From Kordia sp. SMS9 (GTDB taxonomy: Bacteria; Bacteroidota; Bacteroidia; Flavobacteriales; Flavobacteriaceae), in contig NZ_CP031153.1 in the NCBI RefSeq assembly GCF_003352465.1, positions 3,028,987 through 3,092,986 on the forward strand: a stretch of 64,000 nucleotides of DNA, given 5' to 3'. Positions 26,328 to 37,400 of the stretch are shown one piece after another. Below the pieces are notes generated by a model. It searched no databases and was not told where the DNA came from. It saw only the letters and a program-made list of their open reading frames with translations. How positions within the stretch are numbered: the stretch's first letter is position 1; the number at the start of each line of letters is the position of its first letter. Both the position numbers and the translations under genes were made by a program.

Positions 26328-26690
26328 TGTTGTAAATTTTTTGATTTCACAACGTGAAGCTACTTAGAATATTTCAATTTTAAATAAAATAATAGTCGTG
26401 ATTCATAAAACAGCGGTATAACTTAACTAGATTTAGGAATAGAATATGCTGTATGGATGATTTCATTTTTTTGCGTGCACGCAAGTCGTAAACAAAAATT
26501 GGCAACTAGTTTTTTCTTTTACAAAAGAATAGTATCCAATCACATAACATACTTGTCCACTTACTCATTTATTTTTTCTTTTTCTTAACAATCAAACATC
26601 TTTGAACTGTGATTAATCCAAACAAAATACTAAAGGCACACGCTGAAAAGCCTAAAATAGAGTAAGCATTCAATCTAAAAAATTTTAATT
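26328..26690. other. Gene-free 363-base interval between divergent genes
   Basis: Holds the upstream regions of the barrel gene (leftward) and the 109-residue gene (rightward). The only structure I see is the palindrome at 26471-26484. No convincing complete promoter, ORF or RNA. Confidence 0.5.
26471..26484. promoter_or_regulatory. Perfect 14-bp palindrome, possible operator
   Basis: TTGCGTGCACGCAA is a perfect palindrome in an otherwise AT-rich intergenic region between two divergent genes. It could be a dimer-binding site. No regulator is encoded next to it. Confidence 0.4.
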
Positions 26691-27020
26691 ATGAGTTTAG
26701 TAGGAAAATACACAAACGATGATTCGGGAGCAGTATTAGAAATTGCAGAAGCAAACAACGCTAACGGACAAGGTAAAGGTAATTTTATATTGGGAGAAAT
26801 AAACATTCCAGTTTCAATTCATTACCATTTTGTTGCAAGTGGCTTTAAAGGGACAACACTGGTATTAAGTGGATTTCAAGACGATCCAAACCATTATGTA
26901 GGTATCGCAGGCGCTACAGATACAACATCTGGAGAAAACGGAATTCGCTTGTCTGGTGGAGTAGCTGTTGAAAATATTGTAATTCCATTTTCAGGAAGTT
27001 TTAAAAAGTTCAAAGTATAA
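26691..27020 (+). CDS. Small beta-rich protein of unknown function
   Basis: 109 residues, no signal peptide, rich in Gly, Asn and beta-branched residues (MSLVGKYTNDDSGAVLEIAE, FILGEINIPVSIHYHF, TTLVLSGFQDDPNHYVGIAG). The order of strands and the early GKY...G motif recall calycin/avidin-like small barrels, but I cannot confirm the biotin-site residues, so no function is assigned. Single gene with its own terminator. Confidence 0.6.
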   Translation: MSLVGKYTNDDSGAVLEIAEANNANGQGKGNFILGEINIPVSIHYHFVASGFKGTTLVLSGFQDDPNHYVGIAGATDTTSGENGIRLSGGVAVENIVIPFSGSFKKFKV

Positions 27021-27035
27021 ATATACATGTATAAT

Positions 27036-27070
27036 AAAAGCATTCTTTTATAAAAAAGGATGCTTTTTTA
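27036..27070 (+). terminator. Rho-independent terminator
   Basis: AAAAGCATTCTTTT and AAAAAGGATGCTTTT form a stem with one mismatch, followed by a T run, 16 bases after the small beta-rich gene. Confidence 0.85.
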
Positions 27071-27134
27071 GTTTACGAAAAGGAGGAAGCGTTCTAAAAA
27101 GATTTCTTCCGAAAGTAAAAACAAGTTTAAAAAC

Positions 27135-28319
27135 CTACTCTTCTTCGTCCAAACGATTATCGTCAAAACCTGAAGGCAAAATATTTGGAATGTACTTAAT
27201 CACAATTGGAAGTAATAGCATGCCGCCAGGCAACATAAAAATCGCCAAACTCGGAATGCTTTTAAAAATATCTAGCAACTGTTCTTTCACTCGTTTTTGT
27301 TCTTCATCAGAAAGCGAGCGTGTGGTCGATTGTGTTAATAAAACCATCAATTCTTTACTTTCATACATTTCAGTAGCCAACCGTTTTTTATTCCGATTGA
27401 TCAGCTTTGTCACCATATTGCTAGAGTTCTCATAAAAACTCTGAATCATATTGCGCGATTTTAACAAAGCGACCTCATCCTTATTTTTCTCATAAAAAAA
27501 GTGAATATCGTCAATGGATTTTTGCAATATTTCTTTGGGAATTTCTAAATCTTGTACCAACTGATCTAGAAATACACGTTCATCATCATCAATTACAGTG
27601 TCGGTCCAAAAGGTCATACACACCAAATCAATGATGTAATATTTTGTGAGCGGATTGTAAATATTTTGAATCACATCGTCATAATGCAGTCGTTCTCGAT
27701 GCTCATAACGAAACGAAGATTCAAAAAGCTTGATGAGACTTTTATCATATTGTGTCTTTTCTTTCTTTAAATCTAATGCGATAAAAATGATGGTTTCAAT
27801 GGTGGCTTCTAAATCTCGTAAATACTGATCAGTAACATCGCCAGTTTGCAAATATTTTTCATACGCCAACACATCTACAAATAGCAACGTGTTGGTAATT
27901 AAGTAATTGAAGTTCTTCGTGATGACATTATCATCAATGGCAATTCGCTTAGTAATCATGCTTTCCAGCAGATCGTATGATTTCTTTTTTCCCAAAAATA
28001 ATTCTTGAAAAAAAGAACGTTTAAAGTCATCAACAATATTATAGAAATCGGTGACAGAATCTACAAAATCGCGTTCGCAATGATAATTTTTGTGAATAAA
28101 ATCAAAGGCAAGCACCATATTAACTTTGCACAATTCTTCATGTGTCAAATCGGTGCGTTCCACACTATTAAAAATGGCCTTCAAATTTGTTCCATACACA
28201 AAACCACACGCTTTCAATTCGTTATACAAATCATCCAACGAGTAGGCAGTCGAGAATATTTCCTTAGATTTTGATTCGGCTAATAGTTTTTTGATCCAGC
28301 CTTTGGCAGATGGGTTCAT
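27135..28319 (-). CDS. LETM1-related cytoplasmic/membrane-associated protein
   Basis: 394 residues from the ATG at 28319 (MNPSAKGWIKKLL); a start 14 codons upstream is less natural. Mostly helical with an acidic TerB-like middle (WTDTVIDDDERVFLDQLVQD, near 250). The C-terminus carries a LETM1-like segment (KEQLLDIFKSIPSLAIFMLP then GGMLLLPIVIKYIPNILPSGF). Mitochondrial LETM1 is linked to ion exchange; the bacterial relatives have been associated with biofilm by annotation only. Ends in an acidic tail. Function unknown. Confidence 0.78.
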   Translation of the reverse strand: MNPSAKGWIKKLLAESKSKEIFSTAYSLDDLYNELKACGFVYGTNLKAIFNSVERTDLTHEELCKVNMVLAFDFIHKNYHCERDFVDSVTDFYNIVDDFKRSFFQELFLGKKKSYDLLESMITKRIAIDDNVITKNFNYLITNTLLFVDVLAYEKYLQTGDVTDQYLRDLEATIETIIFIALDLKKEKTQYDKSLIKLFESSFRYEHRERLHYDDVIQNIYNPLTKYYIIDLVCMTFWTDTVIDDDERVFLDQLVQDLEIPKEILQKSIDDIHFFYEKNKDEVALLKSRNMIQSFYENSSNMVTKLINRNKKRLATEMYESKELMVLLTQSTTRSLSDEEQKRVKEQLLDIFKSIPSLAIFMLPGGMLLLPIVIKYIPNILPSGFDDNRLDEEE

Positions 28320-28394
28320 GGTTCTTTTAGGTTCTATACAAAATAAAGCTACTCTGAACAAAGTAGCTTTATCAATACACTATTTCTTAATTTC

Positions 28395-28916
28395 TTATTG
28401 AATAATTCCACCACAACTTACACGTGCGCCAGCAGCTCCCGAAGGTTGCGATGTATAATCATCCGCACCTGCGTGTACAATGATTGCTTTTCCAACAATG
28501 TTTTTAGTTTTATCGTCACAGCCAATACACCATTCATCCGTTGAAAACTCCATTTCTGCGTATCCATCATCATCAGCTTCAAAGTTTCCAATATCGCCTT
28601 TGTGATATCCTTTTGGAGAACCCCATTTTCCATGTGGTTGTGCCGTTGGATTCCAGTGTCCACCAGCAGATTTTCCATCCGCAGAAGAACAATCAGCTTT
28701 TTCATGAATGTGAATTGCATGCACACCAGGTGTTAAACCATTCATCACTGCTAACATTTTTACTTTACCTTCTTCATTTTCTGTAAAAGTGACATTTCCT
28801 GTAACTTTACTTCCGCTTTTTGCTTCCAAATCAAACTTAATTTCTTTGTCGCCAGAAGAACAACTTACAGTCATGAACAACACTCCTGCAAGCATCATGA
28901 ATATTCCTTTTCTCAT
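28395..28916 (-). CDS. sodC: Cu/Zn superoxide dismutase, lipoprotein
   Basis: 173 residues with a lipobox (MTVSCSSG). All metal-site segments are present: HAIHIHEKADC (Cu ligands, near 65), GGHWNPTAQPHG (bridging and Zn His, near 85), GDIGNFEADDDG (Zn Asp region, near 107) and AIIVHAGADDYTSQPSGAAG then RVSCGGI (last Cu His and active-site Arg). It would dismutate superoxide at the cell envelope. Single gene. Confidence 0.93.
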   Translation of the reverse strand: MRKGIFMMLAGVLFMTVSCSSGDKEIKFDLEAKSGSKVTGNVTFTENEEGKVKMLAVMNGLTPGVHAIHIHEKADCSSADGKSAGGHWNPTAQPHGKWGSPKGYHKGDIGNFEADDDGYAEMEFSTDEWCIGCDDKTKNIVGKAIIVHAGADDYTSQPSGAAGARVSCGGIIQ

Positions 28917-29002
28917 TATATTTTTGGTTTTGAATTAGTATTTCTAAAATTTGTTTAACAAGGTAAGTAGATATTAAAACAAAAACAAACGAAATTCAGT
29001 GC

Positions 29003-30916
29003 CTAATCTTTAAATTCTTCTTTCTTCTTTAGATATTTGTCTAAAAATGAGAGGATTCGACTGTACGCTTCTATTTGATTTTCTTTTTTTACAAATCCGT
29101 GACCTTCATCTTCAAACAACACATATTCTACAGGAACACCATTTTTCTTCACGCCAGCTACAATTTCATCAGATTCTACCTGTAACACTCTTGGATCTTT
29201 GGCGCCTTGCAACACCATTAAGGGTTTGGTAACTTTATTCGTGTGGAATAGTGGAGAAATTCGTTTCAAGCGAACAGAATCTTTGGTGTTTGGATTGCCT
29301 AATTCCTTGTACAATGATTCTTTATACGATTCCCACCATGGCGGAATGCTTTTCAAAGTACGAATCCAATTGGTGACTCCAAAAATATTGACACCAACTT
29401 GAAACGCTTCTGGTGTGTACGTCAACGCTGCCATGGTCATATAACCGCCATACGAACCGCCAATGATTCCAATTTTATCGCTGTCAATTTCTGCTTGTTG
29501 GGCAAGCCAATTTTTTCCTTCTACACAATCTTGCAAATCGCCTTCACCATGATTTAAATCGTCCATTTTGTAGAATGTTTTCCCATAGCCACTACTTCCA
29601 CGATTGTTCACGGCTAAAATTGCATATCCGTGATTTGTCAAGTATTGAACTAATGCACTAAACGACTGACGCGATTGTCCGCCTGGACCACCATGCACCC
29701 AAACCAATGCAGGAACTTTCTTGTTTGCAGACGCTTGTTTTGGCAAGTAATAAATCGCAGGAATTTCAGTATCATCAAACGATTTGTAACGAATGACTTT
29801 TGCCGTCACTAGATCATCAATATTAACAGCTTTGTTCAGTGTATTGGTCAATTGTGTTAACTTTTTTGTTGCCAAATCGTACACATATAAATTTGACGGC
29901 GTGTTTGATCCGCCCACATACATGCGCATCATGCTTTCATCTCGCGAAAAACCAACATTGGTAATACTTTTACTGCCAAAATCGGGCAATTCCAAGGGTT
30001 TTCCTGTGGCAACTTTCGTGATTTCAATGGCGTTTTTAGCATCTTCATTGATGTAGGTGACGCGATACGTTCCTTTATCCGTGATGTAACTTCCCATGAT
30101 GTCCCACGATTTTTCTAGCACTTTTTCATGTGTTCCAGCTGCGATATTAAATTTCATCAAATATGAAAATTCGCCATCAGCATCTGTGGTATAATACAGA
30201 GAAGCATTGTCGCTTGAAAATTCTTCTGCATCGTTCGCACTTAGTTTCTCATTAACATTGGTAAACTTTTTTGAAGCCATGTCATACACAAATAAATTGC
30301 TATCATTTGTGTTGATACTCTTGCCAAGTGCCAAATACGATTTATCATCCGAAATACTTTCAATACTATAGCCGTCTTCATTTTTAAACATGAGTTTTGG
30401 CGTAAAAGTAGCAATGTCCATTTCATACAAATCCATAAAACGTTTGTCACGTTCATTCGATTGATAGAAGAAACTTTTCTTGTCTTTTGACCAACCTGCA
30501 AAGGAAGCTCTGGCACCTGCTGTCGTGGTCAATTCTTGAGCAGTTCCATCTGTGTTTTTTACGAACAAATGAAAAATTTCGTCTCCATTATTGTCCATTC
30601 GGTATAAAATACGTTCGTCTTCTGGGAAGAAGGAAATAGAGTATACTGAAACACTGTCGGATGCTGTAATCGGTGTGTATTCGCCACCTTTCACAGGAAT
30701 TGTATACATGTTAAAAATTCCAGAACGGTTACTTCTAATCAATAGTTTCGATTTATCTGGAGAAAAACTTCCGCCAGATACACTTTCGTTGTCCATCATC
30801 TGCTCAATCGTGTATTGTTGAATCGATTGCGCAGTGTCTTTTTTTGTTGGTTTTGTATCGTCTTTACAAGAAATAAAGAAAATACACAGTACACAAAATA
30901 TACTTAGCTTTTTCAT
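29003..30916 (-). CDS. S9 family (prolyl oligopeptidase-type) peptidase, lipoprotein
   Basis: 637 residues. Lipobox FFISCKDD. An N-terminal beta-propeller with PD40-like repeats (residues 35-370) is followed by an alpha/beta-hydrolase catalytic domain. It has the nucleophile GGSYGGYM (Ser near 490), WVHGGPGGQSRQ (oxyanion region), AKDPRVLQVESDEIV (Asp) and EDEGHGF (His). It would cleave short peptides, probably at the outer membrane or periplasm. Ends 4 bases after the VPS10-type gene's stop on the same strand, so likely cotranscribed. Confidence 0.93.
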   Translation of the reverse strand: MKKLSIFCVLCIFFISCKDDTKPTKKDTAQSIQQYTIEQMMDNESVSGGSFSPDKSKLLIRSNRSGIFNMYTIPVKGGEYTPITASDSVSVYSISFFPEDERILYRMDNNGDEIFHLFVKNTDGTAQELTTTAGARASFAGWSKDKKSFFYQSNERDKRFMDLYEMDIATFTPKLMFKNEDGYSIESISDDKSYLALGKSINTNDSNLFVYDMASKKFTNVNEKLSANDAEEFSSDNASLYYTTDADGEFSYLMKFNIAAGTHEKVLEKSWDIMGSYITDKGTYRVTYINEDAKNAIEITKVATGKPLELPDFGSKSITNVGFSRDESMMRMYVGGSNTPSNLYVYDLATKKLTQLTNTLNKAVNIDDLVTAKVIRYKSFDDTEIPAIYYLPKQASANKKVPALVWVHGGPGGQSRQSFSALVQYLTNHGYAILAVNNRGSSGYGKTFYKMDDLNHGEGDLQDCVEGKNWLAQQAEIDSDKIGIIGGSYGGYMTMAALTYTPEAFQVGVNIFGVTNWIRTLKSIPPWWESYKESLYKELGNPNTKDSVRLKRISPLFHTNKVTKPLMVLQGAKDPRVLQVESDEIVAGVKKNGVPVEYVLFEDEGHGFVKKENQIEAYSRILSFLDKYLKKKEEFKD

Positions 30917-30920
30917 GCGA

Positions 30921-33900
30921 TTAATTTTTTAGTTGAATTGTAGTAGTTTCTTTAAATGGTGTAATGTCAATCTGTTCCATCTGAGAGCGATAGGCATTCC
31001 ATTCTTCTGTAAAAAATGCATTTGTTTTGTCCAATGCATCTTTGAGTGCGTCTTCCGCATGTTGCATTAATTGCGTTTCGGTACTTGTTAATCCAGTTTT
31101 GCGCGAACCTGCATAACGACCAGCAACACCAATGCGTTGCATGACATTTACTTCAGGATTTCGTGTAATTCCTTGACGTTTGTCTACTTTTCCTAAATAC
31201 AAGGCAATCACTTCATCAATTCGTTTGATGATATTTTTAGATGCTGTAATCGCTTCTTTGTGTTTTTTCTTGTCTAATTTGCTCAGCGTTTTTTGATAGG
31301 TTGTTGCTGCATTTTTGCTTTCCACCAATTGTTTTACAGCATCTGCAGCAGTTTGTGTCATGCGTTGAAGTTTCTTCCCAGCAGCATACGTTTCATCAAT
31401 ATTTTTTTGAGAAACGTTCAATCGTGGATCGCTTGCTACTTTAATATTTGTTTCTGTAGTTTGATCGCCGTAGGTCATTTTCAACTGATACATTCCGGGC
31501 TTTACGCGCATTCCGCCTGGTTCACGTCTGCGTTTGCGAATGGTTCTTGATGGTCTATCCACACCTTTTTCGTCCATTCTCCAATACAAACGGTTGATTC
31601 CGTTTTCTTTTGGAGCTTTACTTTTTAAGGTGCGAATCAACTTTCCATTGTTGAAAACTTCTAGTTTGATGGAATCCCACTTCACTTTCTTTTCGTCTTT
31701 CATATCATCAGCTTTCTTCTCTTCTTTAGAGTCTTTTTTGGCTGGTTTTGGCATGTCTTTCTTCTGAAAATAATACGAAATCATCGCACCACCTCTTTTA
31801 TTTTCACCATGATACGTTGCATCTGCACCAAAACGACTTCCCGTAGGTTGTTGATACGCCGCTTGATATGCGGTTGGCGGTTCAAACAATGCAATATTTT
31901 TTGTAAGAATGCTTTGATCTGCGGCAATAGCACGCAACGGACGAATATCGTCTAAAACCCACGCAGCTCTACCAAACGTTCCAATCACCAAATCATGTTC
32001 CCGTGGTTGAATTACCAAGTCTTTCGTAGAAACGGTTGGATAACCTGCCGTCCATTTTTGCCATTTGTTTCCAGCATCTAAGGAAATATACAATCCATCA
32101 TCCGTTCCTAAAAAGAGTAAGTTTCTATTTTCAGGATCTTCCACAATGGAGAGTGTATAACTTTTTACATCAGAAGCATCTACAATGCGTTCCCACGTTT
32201 TTCCATAATTGGTTGTTCTGTACGCATACGGTTCGTAATTGAAACGTCTATAATCATTGGCAACCAATAACGCTTCTCCTTGTTTTTTGTTGGAAGCTTT
32301 CACTTGCACAATCCAGCTTCCTTGCGGTAGACCTTTGATGTTTTTGGTAACTTCTGTCCATTCTTGTCCGCCATTTCGTGTGATATGAACGCGTCCGTCA
32401 TCGGTTGCTGCCCACAACATATTTCGTTCTAGGGGAGAAGGTTCAATGACTAAAACAGTACAGTGATTTTCCGCTCCTGTAGCGTCCATCGTCAATCCGC
32501 CACTTTCCGCTTGTTTTAATTTTTCTGGATCGTTTGTTGATAAATCTGGAGAAATTACTTCCCATGTCAAACCTTTGTCGGTGCTTTTATGCACAAACTG
32601 ACTTCCAAAATAGAGCGTACTATTGTCAAAAGGATCAATATTTATCGCTGCATTCCAATTGAAACGCAATTTTACATTTGCATTTGGATGTGTTGGTTTT
32701 ACTGTATAATTATTTCCTGTCATCCAATCGTAACGCGATACAAAACCTTGCTGACTCATGGACCAACCGTAACGTGAATCGTCTTTATCTGGCACTACGT
32801 CAAAACCATCTCCAAACGAAATTTCTTGCCAATACGAATTGCGAATTCCTTGCGCGCGCCATACATACGCTGGTCCACGCCATGAACCGTTATCTTGCAT
32901 TCCGCCATATACATTGTACGGATATTCATTATCTACATTGATATGATAAAACTGTGCAACGGGCAAGTTTCCTATAAAACGCCAGGTTTGTCCACGATCT
33001 TTGGTAATGTTCATTCCACCGTCATTTCCATCAATCATAAATTTTCCGTTTTCGGGATGAATCCACCATGCATGATGATCGGGGTGTACGCCATTATCAA
33101 CTCCGTACGCTGGCATCAACTGTTTGAAGCTTTTTCCACCATCTTCCGAAACATTTACATACGTAAAAATGGTATACAATCTATTTTCATTTTGCGGATC
33201 TACATAGATTTCAGAATAATAAAACGGACGATTTCCAATGCCCGCTTTATCATTTACTTTCTTCCATTTGAATCCGCCATCTGTACTTTTGTAGAGTGCG
33301 TTCTTTTTAGCTTCTATCAATGCATAAATTATGTTTGGACTGCTTGGCGCAATGGCAACTCCGATACGTCCCAAATCACCTTTTGGCAATCCATCTTTAT
33401 CGCTCAGTTTTTTCCAAGTTTTTCCACCATCATGTGTGATGTGTAAACCAGAACCTTTTCCACCAGATTTGAAAAACCAAGGATCACGTTTGTGTTCCCA
33501 CATCGCCGCGATTAATTTATTCGGATTTGTTGGGTCCATAATTAAATCGGCAGTTCCAGTTTTGTTATTTGCGAATAGAATTTGCTTCCAAGTTTCGCCA
33601 CCGTCGGTTGTTTTATACACGCCGCGTTCTGGATGTTCGCCCCAAGGAGAACCAATTGCGGCAGCATATACGATGTCAGGATTTGTCGGATCAATAATCA
33701 CACGATGAATATGTCTGGTTTTCTCCAATCCCATGCGTTTCCAGTTTTTTCCGCCGTCTAAAGATTTGTAGATTCCGTAACCACCGTTGAGACTGTTTCG
33801 TGGATTTCCTTCTCCAGTTCCTACCCAAATCACACTTGGATTGGATTGTTGAATGGCAACAGCACCGACAGAAGCTGTGACTTCTTTATCGAAAATCGGC

Positions 33901-34127
33901 TTCCATTTGATGCCACCTGAAGTAGATTTCCAAAGTCCGCCTGAAGCCGTTCCGACATACATCACATCAGAATCGCTGTGCACAACATCAATGCTTGTGA
34001 CACGTCCACTCATTCCGCCAGGACCAATGTTACGCGGTTTCATATTTTTGACCGTTTCCATAGAAAATTCCTGTGCAGAAAGATTCCAAACGGAAAAAGT
34101 AAGTAAAAGTAGGAGTAATTTTTTCAT
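30921..34127 (-). CDS. Large secreted VPS10/BNR-repeat propeller protein
   Basis: 1068 residues with a signal peptide (LLLLTFSVWNLSA). Many Asp-box/sortilin-type repeats (SADGGxTW-like: KSLDGGKNWKRM, KTTDGGETWKQI, HDGGKTWKKL, KSTDGGFKWKK) span residues 40-750, probably two propellers. A charged linker (SKEEKKADDMKDEKK) and a helical C-terminal third follow. Such proteins are annotated as glycosyl hydrolases or VPS10 proteins, but no hydrolase active site is visible, so binding is the safer call. Adjacent to the S9 peptidase. Confidence 0.85.
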   Translation of the reverse strand: MKKLLLLLLTFSVWNLSAQEFSMETVKNMKPRNIGPGGMSGRVTSIDVVHSDSDVMYVGTASGGLWKSTSGGIKWKPIFDKEVTASVGAVAIQQSNPSVIWVGTGEGNPRNSLNGGYGIYKSLDGGKNWKRMGLEKTRHIHRVIIDPTNPDIVYAAAIGSPWGEHPERGVYKTTDGGETWKQILFANNKTGTADLIMDPTNPNKLIAAMWEHKRDPWFFKSGGKGSGLHITHDGGKTWKKLSDKDGLPKGDLGRIGVAIAPSSPNIIYALIEAKKNALYKSTDGGFKWKKVNDKAGIGNRPFYYSEIYVDPQNENRLYTIFTYVNVSEDGGKSFKQLMPAYGVDNGVHPDHHAWWIHPENGKFMIDGNDGGMNITKDRGQTWRFIGNLPVAQFYHINVDNEYPYNVYGGMQDNGSWRGPAYVWRAQGIRNSYWQEISFGDGFDVVPDKDDSRYGWSMSQQGFVSRYDWMTGNNYTVKPTHPNANVKLRFNWNAAINIDPFDNSTLYFGSQFVHKSTDKGLTWEVISPDLSTNDPEKLKQAESGGLTMDATGAENHCTVLVIEPSPLERNMLWAATDDGRVHITRNGGQEWTEVTKNIKGLPQGSWIVQVKASNKKQGEALLVANDYRRFNYEPYAYRTTNYGKTWERIVDASDVKSYTLSIVEDPENRNLLFLGTDDGLYISLDAGNKWQKWTAGYPTVSTKDLVIQPREHDLVIGTFGRAAWVLDDIRPLRAIAADQSILTKNIALFEPPTAYQAAYQQPTGSRFGADATYHGENKRGGAMISYYFQKKDMPKPAKKDSKEEKKADDMKDEKKVKWDSIKLEVFNNGKLIRTLKSKAPKENGINRLYWRMDEKGVDRPSRTIRKRRREPGGMRVKPGMYQLKMTYGDQTTETNIKVASDPRLNVSQKNIDETYAAGKKLQRMTQTAADAVKQLVESKNAATTYQKTLSKLDKKKHKEAITASKNIIKRIDEVIALYLGKVDKRQGITRNPEVNVMQRIGVAGRYAGSRKTGLTSTETQLMQHAEDALKDALDKTNAFFTEEWNAYRSQMEQIDITPFKETTTIQLKN

Positions 34128-34242
34128 TGTATTTTAGGTTGGTTTTTTTAGTTGTTGGTTGTTGGTTGTTTGTTGTTTGTTTTTTTGTTACTGGTTATTC
34201 GTGTTTAAGTATTACAACCGTCAGTTCGTGTGCTAAATCTGT

Positions 34243-34491
34243 GATTTAGTGTATCGAGAACAGCTACGATTCTGTTATGGTTTTACATTTAATATTTAGC
34301 ATCTCGACTGCGCTCGATGTGACACATTTTACATTTATAATTTCAAAGTACTTCTTGATACAATTTTTCTTCATTTCATTTCGACTACGCTCAATGTAAA
34401 ACATTTCGAAAAATCACTTGAAGTGACGTTCCGAGATCATTTAAAATTTCAAAAATCGTCAATCAAAAATCAAAAATCGTCAATCAAAAAT
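34243..34491. repeat. Repeat-rich intergenic region with dispersed-repeat copy 2
   Basis: The interval from the VPS10 gene start to the amidohydrolase end has no gene. It starts with GT-rich low-complexity sequence (34141-34190) and a partial repeat at 34243-34325 (ATCTCGACTGCGCTCGATGT). A full reverse copy of the 25516 element follows at 34326-34428 (TCATTTCGACTACGCTCAAT). Near 34453-34490, AAAAATCGTCAATCAAAAATC is duplicated in tandem. Confidence 0.8.
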
Positions 34492-37400
34492 CTATTGATG
34501 TCCCAAATGACAACCACATCCTGGACGCATAAAGCTGTTGGCTTCTTCGTGCCAAGGAAATGCTGCGTTGTATTTGTTGTTTTCCCAATAGAATTTGCTG
34601 CGTTCTTTGGGTTCATTGCCAATTTCGTTCATGGTTTCGGTATCGTACAAACGACCGTTGATCATCGTATGTGTAATGCTTTCTGTATTTCTGATATTGT
34701 CTAGCGGATTTTTATCCATGATGATTAAATCTGCTAATTTTCCAACTTTCAGCGAACCGATATCGTTTCCTGCACCAATATATTCCGCAGGATTGATGGT
34801 TGCAGTTTTCAATGCTTCCATCGGTGACATGCCGCCTTGTTCCATCATCCATAATTCCCAATGCGCGCCGAGTCCTTGTAATTGTCCGTGTGCGCCCATG
34901 TTTACTTTGACACCTTTGTCAGACAAAGCCTTTACCGTTTTTGATACCAAAATGTGTCCATTTTCGTATTCTTCATCAGGTAACATCGTGCGATGTCTAG
35001 AACGCGCATCAATAATGCCTCTTGGTGTGTATTGTAGTAATTTTTCGTTTTCCCAAACGTTGGTGTTTTGATACCAATAATATTCACCATTGACACCGCC
35101 GTAGTTTACAATTAACGTTGGCGTGTAGCCAGTTTTGCTATGTCCCCATAATTCTAACACATCTTTGTATGCAGGTGAAACTGGAATGTTGTGTTCCACG
35201 CCTGTGTGTCCGTCCATAATCATAGTCATATTGTGATAAAAAGTAGAACCTCCTTCTGGAACAACTAAAATGCCTTCTTCGCGTGCGGCTTGCAATACTT
35301 GTTGACGTTGTTCACGACGCGGTTGGTTGTAACTTTTTACCGATAATGCGCCAAAGGCTTTTGTTCTTCTGATAGAAGAGCGTGCGTCTTCTAAATTATT
35401 GATCACAGCTTTAAAATCGCCATCAGCTCCGTATAAGATAAACCCAGTAGAGTAGAGACGTGGTCCAACGAGCGTACCATTTTTAACCAATTCCGACAAG
35501 GCAAAAACCGTTTCTGTATTCGCCGATGGATCGTGAGCTGTCGTGACTCCAAACGCTAAGTTTGCATAGAATTGCCAATGTTTTTGAGTGGTTAATCCGT
35601 AACGAAATGCGCCAATATGTGCGTGTGCATCCACCATGCCTGGCATGATGGTTTTTCCCGTCATGTCGTAAATTTTTGCGCTTTTTGGAATGCGAATATC
35701 TGTTCCAATGGCTTTGATACGGTTGTCTTTTACCAAGATAGTTCCGTTTTCTATGACTTGCTCATTTTCCATCGTAATGATGCGTGCATTTGTAAAAGCG
35801 ATTTGACCGTTTGGTTTGTCTGTTTTTAATTGTAGATTGATCTTTGTGCCTTTTGTCGTAATTTCAGGTGTTTTTACTGGCGAACCTTCTAAGAATGTAA
35901 ATTTATCTTTGATGTCGTTTGAAAAATATGCGTCACCCAAGGTCCACATTACTTTTTTACTGTCTGGCGACCAATGTAAGTTAACACCAGCATCTTTTGC
36001 GATTTGTGCCACAGGAAATGCCTTGGTTTTATTGTCTAAATTAACTGTTTGTCCTGTCAAGATCATTGGTGCTACATACGCTTTGTGCAGTTGCGAAAAA
36101 GCAATCCATTTGTTGTCTGGACTTGGCACCATTCGGTTTGCATATTTTGAGGTAAAGTGTGTGCGTTTGTCATTTCCTTGAAGATTCACACTGTGCAATG
36201 ATTTTGTCAAGCTTCCAAAATACGTTCCGCCCGTTTGTAGAAAGATACGTTTTCCATCCGCAGAAAATATTGGGTATTCCCCTTGTGTGGTGACAAGTTT
36301 TGCATTACTTCCATCCGCTTTCATCGTATAGATTCCCGTATTTTTTGCATAGGTAAACCCTTGATCGCTGTTTCCACGTTCTTTTCGGTAGACAATATGT
36401 GTTCCATCTGGCGAAAAAGCAGGTGTTCGGTAACTTCCTTTTTCAGAAGATAGCTGCATGGAGTTTCCTCCATTTACTGAGATTTTTCGAACTGAACCTA
36501 AGTTTAAATCATTCCAAGTAACATACACAATTTCTTTTCCGTTAGGAGAAAAACTAGGTTCCGATTCAAAATCAGTTCCTTTTGTTAAGCGCTGAGGTGT
36601 TCCATTTGGTAGTTTCTTCTTCCATAAATACCCAACCGCATTAAATACAAGCATTTTTCCATCTGGAGAAGTTACCGCTTGGCGAATGACTTTTGCATCA
36701 AAGGTATCTGGTGCCACAGGTGTTTTAAACGAAATGGCATCTGCAATTTGAATCGTCGCGTTTGCCGTGAACGGAATGTTGGTTACTTGCAACGAAGCGA
36801 CATTTATTTTCTGAATTTTTCCACCTGCCCAAAACACAATTTCTTCATTGTTTGGCATCCAACTAAAGTTTGGATACACACCAAATATTGCCCACGCTTC
36901 TTGCTGATCTTTGTCTAAAGCATCATATAATGGCCATTCTTCGCCCGTTGCTAAATCGTGTAAGTACAATACTGATTTTGTACGCACTCTTTTGATGAAG
37001 GCTATTTTTTTTCCATCTCTAGATATTTGTGGACGCGATGCGCCGCCAGGTCCGCCCGTAACTTGTGTGGTTTTTCCTGTTTGAAAATCGTAGCGTTTAA
37101 TCACGTAGATTTGCTTGTTTGGATCTTTGTTGTATTGAAAGGATCCGCCAGGATATACATCTTCACTATAATATAGATAGCGTCCGTCAGGCGAAACAGA
37201 AGGTTCGTTTACGTCTTGCTGTGCATTTTTCTTTTTGGTGAGTTGTAAACCAGATCCGCCCGTAATGTGGTATTGCCATAGTTCTCCAGCACCAAGCGAA
37301 CGCTGAGATGTGAAGTGTTTTCGAGCAACAAACGCGTTTCCATCGGGCATCCACGTAGAATTGTTAAGCAAGCGAAAATTTTCTTTGGTAATTTGTTTGG

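Noticed and set aside
26691..27020. Avidin-family assignment of the 109-residue protein
   Set aside because: Only a vague strand pattern and an early GKY motif; biotin-contact residues could not be placed, so no family call was made.
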